Assembly (NCBI GenBank): GCA_035630615.1 | Contig: DASQKI010000019.1 | Location: 1 to 64,000 of the forward strand | Reading direction: 5' to 3' | Origin: DATFRX01 sp035630615 | GTDB taxonomy: Bacteria; Actinomycetota; Actinomycetes; Propionibacteriales; Nocardioidaceae | DNA length: 64,000 nt | In this document: piece by piece, positions 6,596-14,680 of the stretch | Layout: each line of letters opens with the position of its first letter | Position numbering within the stretch: the first letter of the stretch is position 1 | Position numbers and translations under genes: made by a program | The notes under the pieces: model-generated | Database searches by the model: none | Told to the model about the DNA's origin: nothing | The model's input: the letters and a program-made list of their open reading frames with translations, nothing else

Positions 6596-8950
6596 TCAGT
6601 TCTCGCGTCGGTCGATCTCGGCGGCCAGGTCGGCGAGGACGGGGCGGCGGGTGACGTCCTCGAGGGAGACCGTCCGCCGCAGGGTGACCACGAGCTTCAC
6701 GGCCACGAGCGACGTGCCGCCGCGCTCGAAGAAGTGGTCGCGGCGGCCGATCTGGTCGACCGGGACGCCGAGCACCGTCGCCCACGCCGCCGCCAGTCGC
6801 CGCTCGGTCGAGGTCCGTGGCGCGTCGAGGTCCGGCGATCCGCCGTCGAGGTCAGCGGCCAGTTGGGCCAGCGCTTTCCGGTCGATCTTGCCGTTGGCGT
6901 TCAGGGGCAGGCTGTCCCGCCAATGGACGGCCGCCGGAAGCATGTAGTCGGGCAGCCACTGACCGAGGCGGTCGCGGAGTTGGTGGGCCTCCAGTCGCCG
7001 GCCCGAACAGAACGCCACCAGTTGCTTGCTCCCACCGGCCGGCTCGGCGACGACCGCCGCGGCCTGGCCGACTCCCGGCAGCCGGACCAGCGCGTTCTCG
7101 ACGTCACCGATCTCGATCCGGAAGCCGGAGACCTTCACCTGCGCGTCCCGCCGGCCGAGGAACTCCAAGCTGGCGTCCGGACGCCACCGGCCGAAGTCGC
7201 CGCTGCGATAGAGCCGCTCGCCCGGTCGGTACGGGTCGGTCAGGAACGCCCGTCGCGTCCGGTCGGGGTCGTTGACGTACCCCCGGCCGACGCAGACGCC
7301 TGAGAAGACGATCTCCCCCGGCGCGCCGAGCGGCACCAGAGCCAGCTCCTCGTCGACGACGTAGACGCCGACGTTGTTGACGGGCCGACCGAGCGGGACC
7401 CGCGACCCGGCGGGCGCCCGGTCCATCACCTCGTGGTTGGTGTCGTCCGACGTCTCGGTCAGGCCGTAGGCGTTGACCAGCGTGGTCCCGGGCCGCGCGG
7501 CGAACCAGCGCCGGGCCAGCTCCATCGGCAGCGCCTCGCCCGTGACCGACACGCACCGCAGGTCCGAAAGCGGCCGCGGATTCTCCTCGAGGTACGCGAG
7601 CACCGCGTCGAGGTAGGACGGCACCACCTGGAGCACGCTCACCCGGCCGTCGACGATCGTGTCGACGAAGCGCTCGACGTCGAGGACAGCCTCCTGCTCC
7701 ACGACTCTCGTATGGCCACCGACCGGCAGCGCCGACACGAGCTGCCACAGCGAGATGTCGAAGCATTGCGGTGCGGTCTGCGCGACGACGTCGGTGGCGT
7801 CGATCCGCAGGTCGTCGATCTTGGCGTAGAGGTGGTTGAGCAGGCCTGCGTGCTCGCACATCGCGCCTTTCGGCTCGCCGGTGGAGCCCGAGGTGAAGTA
7901 GAGGTAGGCGAGCTGGTCGGCGGTGACGTCGATGCCGAGATCGCCGGTGGAGTCGCCCTCGGAGTACGCCGTCTCGACCCACACCGCCTCGGTTCCCGGC
8001 ACCGTACGGAGGGCGCGGTCGAGGTTCGCCGTGCTGCCCGACTCGGTCAGCGCCAGCCGACAGTCGGCCCGGTTCAGCATGGTCGCGATCCGCTCGGCCG
8101 GGAAATGCGGCTCGATCGGCAGGTAGCAGCCGCCGGCCTTGAACACCGCGAGCACGGCGGCCGCCCAGTCGAGGTTCCGCTCGGTCACGACCGCGACGAC
8201 GTCCTCCCGGCGCAGTCCGCGGGCGAGCAGTGCCCGACCCAGGCGGTTGGCGCGGGAGTTGAGGTCTCGGTAGGTCCACCGCCGGTCGCCGTGCGCCACC
8301 GCGACTGCGTCCGGGTCGGTCCGGACCCGCTGCTCGAACAGCTCGTGGACTCGGCGGTCGGGCAGCTCCCGACACGGTCCGGCGAGGCCATCGAGCTGGT
8401 GACGCACCTCGGCGACGGACAACAGCTCCGCCCGTCGAGGATCGGCGTCCGGAGCGGCGGCGATCCGGGCCAGTGCGATTCGGTGATAGCCGGCGATCCG
8501 AGCCGCGGCTTCGGAGTCGAGCCGGTCGGTGCGGTAGCACAGCCGCAGGCCGTCCGGCGGCACGTACGTCACGCGCAGCACCGTCGAGTCGGCCAGGGCG
8601 GTTTCGGCCGCGCAGCTCGCGTCGACGTCGACCTCGTACTCGGCCCCGGCGTCGAGCGGGTCGGCATCAGCCGCCGCCACGACCAGTTCGCGCCAGGTGT
8701 CGACCGCGGTCGACAGGCGACACGACGTCGGCGGCCCGCCGGAGGCCGGGACGTGCCCGGTTGTCACGACGCGCTCTCCGGACAGGGCGGCCAGGACGAC
8801 GGCGTGGGCCGCCAGCAGCACCGCGCCGAGATCGACGTCCAGCTCAGTGGCCAGGCGTCGCAGCGCCGTCAGATGGTCGGCGGGGATCGACACCGAGTGC
8901 TCGGCAACGCCAGCCACCGGATCGAGGGTCCAGGTCGGGATCGCGGTCAT
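6596..8950 (-). CDS. NRPS with truncated condensation remnant, adenylation and thiolation domains
   Basis: Protein of 784 residues that activates an amino acid and loads it on its own carrier domain. Residues 1-195 match only the C-terminal part of a condensation domain and lack HHxxxDG. The adenylation domain (about 200-695) has TSGSTGEPKG (353-362), NAYGLTE, YRSGDFGRW and NGKID. Aligning by eye to GrsA gives the pocket Asp398, Ile399, Trp402, Gln441, Ser468, Thr470, Ala494, Asp502, Asp503, Lys688 (DIWQSTADDK); the paired aspartates suit a basic side chain such as Dap. The carrier domain (about 713-780) has GGTSL with Ser747. No thioesterase is present. The start overlaps the upstream stop (ATGA), with AAGGGAGC before it. 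Confidence 0.93.
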   Translation of the reverse strand: MTAIPTWTLDPVAGVAEHSVSIPADHLTALRRLATELDVDLGAVLLAAHAVVLAALSGERVVTTGHVPASGGPPTSCRLSTAVDTWRELVVAAADADPLDAGAEYEVDVDASCAAETALADSTVLRVTYVPPDGLRLCYRTDRLDSEAAARIAGYHRIALARIAAAPDADPRRAELLSVAEVRHQLDGLAGPCRELPDRRVHELFEQRVRTDPDAVAVAHGDRRWTYRDLNSRANRLGRALLARGLRREDVVAVVTERNLDWAAAVLAVFKAGGCYLPIEPHFPAERIATMLNRADCRLALTESGSTANLDRALRTVPGTEAVWVETAYSEGDSTGDLGIDVTADQLAYLYFTSGSTGEPKGAMCEHAGLLNHLYAKIDDLRIDATDVVAQTAPQCFDISLWQLVSALPVGGHTRVVEQEAVLDVERFVDTIVDGRVSVLQVVPSYLDAVLAYLEENPRPLSDLRCVSVTGEALPMELARRWFAARPGTTLVNAYGLTETSDDTNHEVMDRAPAGSRVPLGRPVNNVGVYVVDEELALVPLGAPGEIVFSGVCVGRGYVNDPDRTRRAFLTDPYRPGERLYRSGDFGRWRPDASLEFLGRRDAQVKVSGFRIEIGDVENALVRLPGVGQAAAVVAEPAGGSKQLVAFCSGRRLEAHQLRDRLGQWLPDYMLPAAVHWRDSLPLNANGKIDRKALAQLAADLDGGSPDLDAPRTSTERRLAAAWATVLGVPVDQIGRRDHFFERGGTSLVAVKLVVTLRRTVSLEDVTRRPVLADLAAEIDRREN

Positions 8951-11421
8951 CGGCTGCTCCCTTCAAGCTCGCGGGCCGGGTTGCCGCCCCAGTGCGTGTG
9001 CGCGGGGATGTCGGCGCCTTTCATCACGAACGAGTCGGGAGCGATGACGGCGCCGTCGTCGATCGCGACGCCGTAGTGGACGAGCGCGCCCACACCGACC
9101 GTGCAGCCGGCCCCGATCGAGACGCGGTCGGACTTGAAGCTGCCGTCCTCCTGCGAATGGGGCTGGACGATGCTCCCCGTGTTGAGCACGCAGTCGTCCC
9201 CGATGGCGACGAGGGTCTTCTCGATCATGAGACAGCCGTCGTCGAAGACCCGAGCGCCGATCCGTACGCCCAGGAGCCGCCAGACCATGCCCTTGAACGG
9301 AGTGCCGTTGAGGAGGCGCGGCGGCTCCGTGCTGAGCTTCCAGTAGCGCTCGTGCCACCAGAAGTACGGGTCGTAGATCGAGCAGTACCGGGGTCGAAGC
9401 GACCGGAAGCCGGTGCTGGCCCGTTCGACCAGGACGGAGTAGCCGAGGCCGAACACCAGGGCCGCGAGGCTGGCTCCGGCAATCGCGGCGGCGCCGAGCG
9501 AGTCGTAGAGGTCGGCGGCGGTCAGACCGATGATCGTGAGTGCGACGACGAAGATCCACTGGACGAGCAGGACGAGCGCCATCGTGCGTACGTTGTGGCG
9601 GGTCTTCGCGGCCAACCGCAGACGGAACTCAGGTCCGGTCCGCAGGTGGTCGAACTGTCGGTCCCGCTGTACCGTTCGCGGGATCTCGAAGCTCGGCGAT
9701 CCCAGGAGGCCGACGCCCTCGCGTACCGCACCGTCGACCGGGACCAGCACCTTCGTCGCGAGCAGGCAGTCGTCTCCGGTCCGACCTTGAGCGGGATAGA
9801 CGATGTTGTTACCGAGGAAGTTGCGGGACCCGATCCTCGCCCGGGACAGCCGGAACGACGTGCTCGAGTAGTCGGCGTTGAGCATCGCCAGGCCGTCGGC
9901 CACTATCGTCCCGGTTCCGACCGAGCAGAGGTACGGGTTGTCGTGCCGGGTGTCCAGGCCGAAGTTCGACCCGGTCTGCTCGACGGGCGTCAGGTCGTAC
10001 CCGACGCCACGGAGGTAGGGCACGATTGCGGCGCTGTCGCCGAAGAGGACGCCGAAGAACCGGACGTTGGTGAGTCGCGCGACGGCCCGATGCAGTCCGT
10101 AGTGCAGGCCATACAACGGATACACCCGACCGGGTCGGATCGCGAGCTGCAGCAGTCGCGGGATGGTGATGACGACGAGGAGACCGACCAGCGCGCCACC
10201 GAAGAAGAGGACGGCCGACCCGATCAGAGCGTCCCAGTAGAGGGCCCGGCTCGTGAGAGCCAGCGGCCCCGACCCGATTAGGCCGCGCAGCCGCGGGACC
10301 CCCTCGATCAGCAGCGTCAGACCGCCGATCGCGATCGGCAACTGCAGCAGCACGATCTTGACCAGCTGCGCCATCGAGTAGCCGACCCGACGTACGGCGC
10401 CGCACCGTGCCGGGTCGACCCGCCCGTAGTCCACGTCGGTCGGCTCGGCCGGTGAGCCGTTTCGATGCTCGCCGGCCGCGACCGCCTGCCCGGCATGCAG
10501 CGAGGACGCGTGGGCGAGCTGCGCACGGTCGCCCAGCGACGTGTCGATGTCGAGGACCGAAGCCTCGCCGACGAACGAGCCGGCGCCGAGGGAGACCGCC
10601 CCGATCTCGATCTCACCGGCCCTCGCCCGATAGCAGCCGAAGTACGCCGCCGGCCGGATCACCGCGCCGTCGCCGATGGTGAGTAGGTCGGTGCACACCG
10701 GCACGTTGCGCGAGAAGATCGCGACGCCACGGCCTACCTTCGCGCCCAGGGCCCGCAGATAGAGCGGGTAGAGCGGTGTGCCGGCGAACAGGACCAGCGG
10801 GCTCGTTCGGACCAGCGTGGCCACCAGCCAGAACCGGACGTAGGCCAGGCTCCACAGCCGGACCCGGCCGGACCGCCACCGACCGATCAGCGCCCACTTC
10901 GCCAGGATCGGGAGGACGCTCAGGCCGACGAAGGTGATCGCCCCGAAGCCGACGGCCCGCAGGTAGACGTCGACGACCCCGGAGCCGGCCGACATCCATT
11001 CGTACCCGCCGGCCACGACCAGAGCGAGCCCGACGGCCGCGGAGACCAGAAGCAGCAGCTGCAGGGCGCCGCAGAGGACGTACTGCCAGGTCCGGATCGG
11101 CGGCGCGGCTGGTGTCGCTTGCGGGATCGTGGTCGTCTCCGGCCGGTCCGAGACGACCGCCGGATCGCCATCGCGGGCCACCTCCGCCGCCAGATCCCGG
11201 ATCGTGGGGTGACGATAGACCTGCTTGATCGACACCGCAGGCAGGTCGGCGTCCTTGCGGATCCGGGCGCAGAAGTGGGCCATCACCAGCGAGTCGGCGC
11301 CGAGGTCGTCGAAGAAGTGGCTGTCCGGGTCGACCCGCTGGTCTGCCACCAGGGACGTGAGGAGCTCGGCCAACCGGTGCTCGACGGCCGGCTGGGTCGA
11401 CGCCGCGATCTCGAGGCTCAT
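8947..11421 (-). CDS. Pls/PosA-type NRPS terminal protein: carrier domain, six membrane helices, three beta-helix domains
   Basis: Membrane protein of 824 residues matching the C-terminal half of poly-epsilon-lysine synthetase (Pls). A carrier domain opens it (FFDDLGADSLVMAHFC, Ser44). Membrane helices lie near 113-137, 155-175, 342-362, 385-412 and 615-670. Three left-handed beta-helix-like soluble blocks (about 222-295, 440-565, 725-800) lie between and after them. In Pls these blocks perform iterative amide bond formation. Here the adenylation domain is a separate protein. The ATG at 11421 is chosen because it overlaps the PPTase stop (ATGA) and directly precedes the carrier domain. It likely joins Dap units at the membrane. 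Confidence 0.9.
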   Translation of the reverse strand: MSLEIAASTQPAVEHRLAELLTSLVADQRVDPDSHFFDDLGADSLVMAHFCARIRKDADLPAVSIKQVYRHPTIRDLAAEVARDGDPAVVSDRPETTTIPQATPAAPPIRTWQYVLCGALQLLLLVSAAVGLALVVAGGYEWMSAGSGVVDVYLRAVGFGAITFVGLSVLPILAKWALIGRWRSGRVRLWSLAYVRFWLVATLVRTSPLVLFAGTPLYPLYLRALGAKVGRGVAIFSRNVPVCTDLLTIGDGAVIRPAAYFGCYRARAGEIEIGAVSLGAGSFVGEASVLDIDTSLGDRAQLAHASSLHAGQAVAAGEHRNGSPAEPTDVDYGRVDPARCGAVRRVGYSMAQLVKIVLLQLPIAIGGLTLLIEGVPRLRGLIGSGPLALTSRALYWDALIGSAVLFFGGALVGLLVVITIPRLLQLAIRPGRVYPLYGLHYGLHRAVARLTNVRFFGVLFGDSAAIVPYLRGVGYDLTPVEQTGSNFGLDTRHDNPYLCSVGTGTIVADGLAMLNADYSSTSFRLSRARIGSRNFLGNNIVYPAQGRTGDDCLLATKVLVPVDGAVREGVGLLGSPSFEIPRTVQRDRQFDHLRTGPEFRLRLAAKTRHNVRTMALVLLVQWIFVVALTIIGLTAADLYDSLGAAAIAGASLAALVFGLGYSVLVERASTGFRSLRPRYCSIYDPYFWWHERYWKLSTEPPRLLNGTPFKGMVWRLLGVRIGARVFDDGCLMIEKTLVAIGDDCVLNTGSIVQPHSQEDGSFKSDRVSIGAGCTVGVGALVHYGVAIDDGAVIAPDSFVMKGADIPAHTHWGGNPARELEGSSR

Positions 11422-12164
11422 GACGACCGAGTCCGAACCGAGCGGCCATGCGACGGTCGACCGAGGGTCGCGACCGCAACGATCAGGCCGCGCCCGACGG
11501 CCCATCGCCCGTCCATCCGGGTCATTTCGAGGCCGGCCGCGGTCGGCGCTGGCACGGTCAGGTGCGCCCGGAACCTGCCGTCGGGGTGCACCTCGAGAGC
11601 GACGTCGGCGAAGCCGAGCCAGCGCCGAGTGAGCGGGAACCACGCCTTGTAGACCGCCTCCTTCGCGCAGAACAGGAGGCGGTCCCAGTGCAGCCGCGGG
11701 TACGCCTGGGCGAGAACGAGGTGCTCGATCCGCTCGTCGTCTCGCAGGACCAGGTCGAGTGTCGACGGGGGTAGCGGGGCGTGCGGCTCGGCGTCGATGC
11801 CGAGTCCGGCCAGGTCAGTGGCGTAGGCGACCGCGGCGGCCCGGTAGCCCGCACAATGCGTCATGCTGCCGACGACACCGGTCGGCCAGAGGGGTACGCC
11901 GTCCGCGTCCGGGAGCACCGGGGCCGCCGGCACGCCGATCCGCAGCAAGGCCTGCCGAGCGCAGTAGCGGACCGTGCCGAACTCGCGGCGGCGCTCGTCG
12001 CCGGCGGAGCGGACCACGCGAGCCTCGGCCGGATACATCGTCGACTCCGGCACGTCGGCGAACAGCTCGGCGCCGGCTGCCACCGACATCAGCCACTCGA
12101 TCATCCCCGGACCGGCCGGGCCGGGCGGACCAGCCGGGCGAGGCGGTGAGGATGTCTTGGTCAT
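11418..12164 (-). CDS. 4'-phosphopantetheinyl transferase (EntD/Sfp superfamily)
   Basis: Transfers phosphopantetheine from CoA to carrier-domain serines, here presumably Ser747 of the NRPS and Ser44 of the membrane protein. The magnesium-site motif LGIDAEP and the later WDRLLFCAKEAVYKAWFP with Lys and Glu are typical of the EntD-like group. From the ATG at 12164 the protein has 248 residues. The first 20 are Pro/Gly-rich, so the ATG at 12104 (MIEWLM) may be the true start; neither has a convincing ribosome binding site. First gene of the six-gene Dap operon, coupled to the next gene by an ATGA overlap. Confidence 0.92.
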   Translation of the reverse strand: MTKTSSPPRPAGPPGPAGPGMIEWLMSVAAGAELFADVPESTMYPAEARVVRSAGDERRREFGTVRYCARQALLRIGVPAAPVLPDADGVPLWPTGVVGSMTHCAGYRAAAVAYATDLAGLGIDAEPHAPLPPSTLDLVLRDDERIEHLVLAQAYPRLHWDRLLFCAKEAVYKAWFPLTRRWLGFADVALEVHPDGRFRAHLTVPAPTAAGLEMTRMDGRWAVGRGLIVAVATLGRPSHGRSVRTRSS

Positions 12165-12246
12165 GCGGCCATCGTCGGCTCAGGACGTGAGGTCCGGATG
12201 AACCGTTTATGAGGCCGTCCTCATGAGCCGTTCGCCCCGCGAGCCG

Positions 12247-12365
12247 TCAGCGTTGGTGGGCACCGGGCGTATGGCCGAAGGCCCGCCGAAAGACGTCGAT
12301 GAAAGCGCTCGCCGACGACCAGCCCGATCGCGCGCGCGTCCGAGGTGAGGCGGTCAGGACGCGCA
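12247..12365 (-). pseudogene. Remnant of an AraC-family regulator (C-terminal HTH only)
   Basis: The minus strand encodes GWSSASAFIDVFRRAFGHTPGAHQR followed by a stop, very like the second helix-turn-helix and the FRRxFGxTPG end of AraC proteins. The preceding strand, LTSDARAIG, continues in a different frame, so a frameshift separates them. No other AraC sequence precedes it. This looks like the decayed tail of a lost regulator gene in the 337-bp region between the PPTase gene and the 12502 operon. A chance resemblance is possible but unlikely for 25 residues ending at a stop. Confidence 0.5.
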
Positions 12366-12389
12366 ATCTCGGCCCCAAGGTTGGCGACC

Positions 12390-12401
12390 GCAATCGGTTG
12401 C
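12390..12401. promoter_or_regulatory. LacI-type operator O3 (GCAATCGGTTGC)
   Basis: One mismatch to the perfect palindrome at 1196-1207. It lies 101 bp before the start of the dehydrogenase operon and 226 bp before the divergent PPTase gene, in the same intergenic region as O4. Confidence 0.62.
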
Positions 12402-12468
12402 GCTCGTAACATCGCGACGGTGGGACGAAGCCCGCATCTTGACGCGTGGCTTTCGCCGAGTCAGTATT

Positions 12469-12480
12469 GCAACCGATTGC
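12469..12480. promoter_or_regulatory. LacI-type operator O4 (GCAACCGATTGC)
   Basis: One mismatch to O1, in the opposite half-site from the O3 mismatch. It lies 21 bp before the GTG at 12502, a position that would block promoter clearance. Spacing to O3 is 79 bp centre to centre. Confidence 0.65.
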
Positions 12481-12501
12481 AGTCAAGCCGGGAGAGTGCA
12501 C

Positions 12502-13443
12502 GTGGCATCGGACGGGCAGCGGATCGGGTGGATCGGCGCCGGGCGAATGGGGGCCGCCATGGCGCATCGACTCGTCTCTGCTGGACACGACGTCGCGATC
12601 TACAACCGCACCCGGTCAAAGGCCGAAGGCGTCGCCGGTGAGCGGGCCACCGTCGTCGACGGACCGTGCGAGCTCGCCGACCGTGACGTGGTCTTCACGA
12701 TGGTCTCGGCCTCGACCGACTTCGAGGACGTCGTGCTCGGCGACAACGGCATGCTGTCGGGCGACGGGCCGAGTCCTCGGGTCCTCGTCGACTGCTCCAC
12801 GGTGTCCGCGGAGTCCTCCGAAACGGTGCGAGCGGCCGCGGCCGAGCGTGGCACCGATCTGCTGGCCGCCCCGGTCAGCGGCAATCCCTCCGTCGTCGAG
12901 GCCGGCATGCTGACCCTGGCGGTGTCGGGGCCACGGGCGGCGTACGACGAGGTGCTGCCACTGCTCTCACAGCTCGGCCGCGGCGTGACGTACGTCGGAG
13001 AGGGCGAGGTCGCCCGCCTCGTCAAGATCTGCCACAACGTGCTGCTCGGTGTCGTCACCCAGTCGCTGGCCGAGATCACCCTGCTCGCGCAACGCGGCGG
13101 CACCAGCCGGGAAGCCTTCCTCAACTTCCTCAACGACTCGGTCATGGGATCAACCTTCAGCCGCTACAAGACACCCGCGCTGGTCAACCTCGACTTCACG
13201 CCGTCGTTCACCAATCCCTTGCTGCTCAAGGACTTCGAACTCGGGCTCGACGCGGGCAAGCGGTTAGGCGTGCCGATGCCGGTCGCCGCACTCACGGCGC
13301 AACTGGTCGCGTCGGCGATCGGCGCCGGCTACGACAAGGAGGACTTCGCCACCCTTCTGCTCGAGCAGGCCCGCCGCTCTGGCGTCGAGCTGACGTCGGA
13401 GGACGCCGAGGTCACCGACGGGTTGGACTCCGGGGGAGAGTGA
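12502..13443 (+). CDS. 3-hydroxyisobutyrate dehydrogenase-like NAD(P)-dependent beta-hydroxyacid dehydrogenase
   Basis: Beta-hydroxyacid dehydrogenase of 313 residues. The Rossmann motif is GWIGAGRMGAAMAHRL (Gly12, Gly14, Gly17); the substrate loop APVSGNPSVVEAGMLTLAVSG and the catalytic lysine in VKICHNVLL follow. Family members oxidise 3-hydroxyisobutyrate or reduce tartronate semialdehyde; the substrate here is open. The GTG at 12502 is chosen because GGAGAG (12491-12496) lies 5 nt before it. It is the first gene of an operon with the M24 protein and the 2-oxoacid dehydrogenase subunits, preceded by two LacI-type operators. Confidence 0.85.
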   Translation: MASDGQRIGWIGAGRMGAAMAHRLVSAGHDVAIYNRTRSKAEGVAGERATVVDGPCELADRDVVFTMVSASTDFEDVVLGDNGMLSGDGPSPRVLVDCSTVSAESSETVRAAAAERGTDLLAAPVSGNPSVVEAGMLTLAVSGPRAAYDEVLPLLSQLGRGVTYVGEGEVARLVKICHNVLLGVVTQSLAEITLLAQRGGTSREAFLNFLNDSVMGSTFSRYKTPALVNLDFTPSFTNPLLLKDFELGLDAGKRLGVPMPVAALTAQLVASAIGAGYDKEDFATLLLEQARRSGVELTSEDAEVTDGLDSGGE

Positions 13444-13444
13444 C

Positions 13445-14680
13445 ATGCGCCCGCTGCCCGCGCCCGGCCATATGGGCGTTGACTACGAGGAACGGGTCGA
13501 CTTCGCCCGGCTCCGGTCCTACCGCCTCGACCGGGTCCGCAAGTCGCTGGCCGAGAGCGAATGCGGCGCCTTCCTGCTCTTCGACTTCTACAACATCCGC
13601 TACACGACCCAGACCTGGATCGGCGGCGCGCTCGGCGACAAGATGACCCGGTACGCGCTGCTGACCGACGGCGGCGAGCCGATGATCTGGGACTTCGGGT
13701 CGGCGACTCGGCATCATCAGATCTACTCGCCGTGGCTGCAACCGGACAACTGTCGTCCGGGGATGCTCGGCATGCGTGGCGCGGTCGCGCCGAGCGCCGG
13801 GCTGATGGAGTCGGCTGTCCGCCAGATCAAGGGCTTGCTCACCGACGCCGGTGTGGCCGACGAACCGGTCGGCGTCGACATCGTCGAGCCCGCATTCCTG
13901 TTCGAGATGCAGCGCCAGGGACTCACCGTCATCGACTGCCAGCAGCTAATGCTCGACGCTCGGCAGGTCAAGTCATCCGACGAGATCATGCTGCTCACGC
14001 AGGCCGCCGCGATGGTCGACGGCGTCTACCAAGACATCGTCGAGGTGCTCAAACCCGGCATCCGCGAAAACGAGATCGTCGCACTCGCCGCCAAGCGCCT
14101 GATCGAGATGGGCTCGGACCAGGTCGAGGCGGTCAACTCAATCGCCGGCGAGCGCTGCAACCCGCATCCGCACAACTTCACCGATCGCCTGATCCGCCCC
14201 GGTGACCAGGCGTTCTTCGACATCATCCATTCGTTCAACGGCTATCGCACCTGCTACTACCGCACGTTCGGTGTCGGGAGTGCGACACCGAGCCAGCAGG
14301 ACGCGTACACCAAAGCACGCGAGTGGATGGACGCCGCGATCGACGTCGTACGCCCGGGCGTGGGCACCGACGAGGTCGCGGCGGTCTGGCCGAAGGCGAC
14401 CGAGTTCGGGTTCGTCGACGAGATGGCGGCGTTCGGGCTGCAGTTCGGGCACGGGCTCGGCCTCGGCCTGCACGAGCGCCCGATCATCTCGCGGCTCAAC
14501 TCGATGAAGGACCCGGTGGAGCTCCGGGCAGGCATGGTCTTCGCACTCGAGACCTACTGCCCGGCCGACGACGGCTACTCGGCCGCCCGCATCGAAGAGG
14601 AGGTCGTACTCACCGAAGACGGTCCAGCCGTCATTACGCTCTTTCCGGCTCAGGAGCTCGTGATCGCCAATGCCTATTAG
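13445..14680 (+). CDS. M24 (creatinase/Xaa-Pro peptidase) family protein with altered metal site
   Basis: Pita-bread-fold protein of 411 residues with an N-terminal creatinase-like domain (about 20-170) and a C-terminal M24 domain. Most metal ligands remain: Asp in FFDII, His in FGHGLGLGLHE, Glu in FALETY and IEEE. The second aspartate of the usual GYxSDxTRT motif is Cys (GYRTCYYRTF), similar to metal-independent creatinase. The segment NPHPHNF resembles the region of creatinase with its catalytic His. It may therefore hydrolyse a C-N bond in a small amidino or amide compound rather than a peptide. It starts 2 nt after the dehydrogenase gene and overlaps the E1 alpha gene by 11 bp. Confidence 0.82.
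   Translation: MRPLPAPGHMGVDYEERVDFARLRSYRLDRVRKSLAESECGAFLLFDFYNIRYTTQTWIGGALGDKMTRYALLTDGGEPMIWDFGSATRHHQIYSPWLQPDNCRPGMLGMRGAVAPSAGLMESAVRQIKGLLTDAGVADEPVGVDIVEPAFLFEMQRQGLTVIDCQQLMLDARQVKSSDEIMLLTQAAAMVDGVYQDIVEVLKPGIRENEIVALAAKRLIEMGSDQVEAVNSIAGERCNPHPHNFTDRLIRPGDQAFFDIIHSFNGYRTCYYRTFGVGSATPSQQDAYTKAREWMDAAIDVVRPGVGTDEVAAVWPKATEFGFVDEMAAFGLQFGHGLGLGLHERPIISRLNSMKDPVELRAGMVFALETYCPADDGYSAARIEEEVVLTEDGPAVITLFPAQELVIANAY

Noticed and set aside
11422..11643. Extended start for the Pls-type membrane protein
   Set aside because: The added residues are Arg/Pro-rich shadow of the PPTase gene; the ATG at 11421 overlaps the PPTase stop as ATGA.
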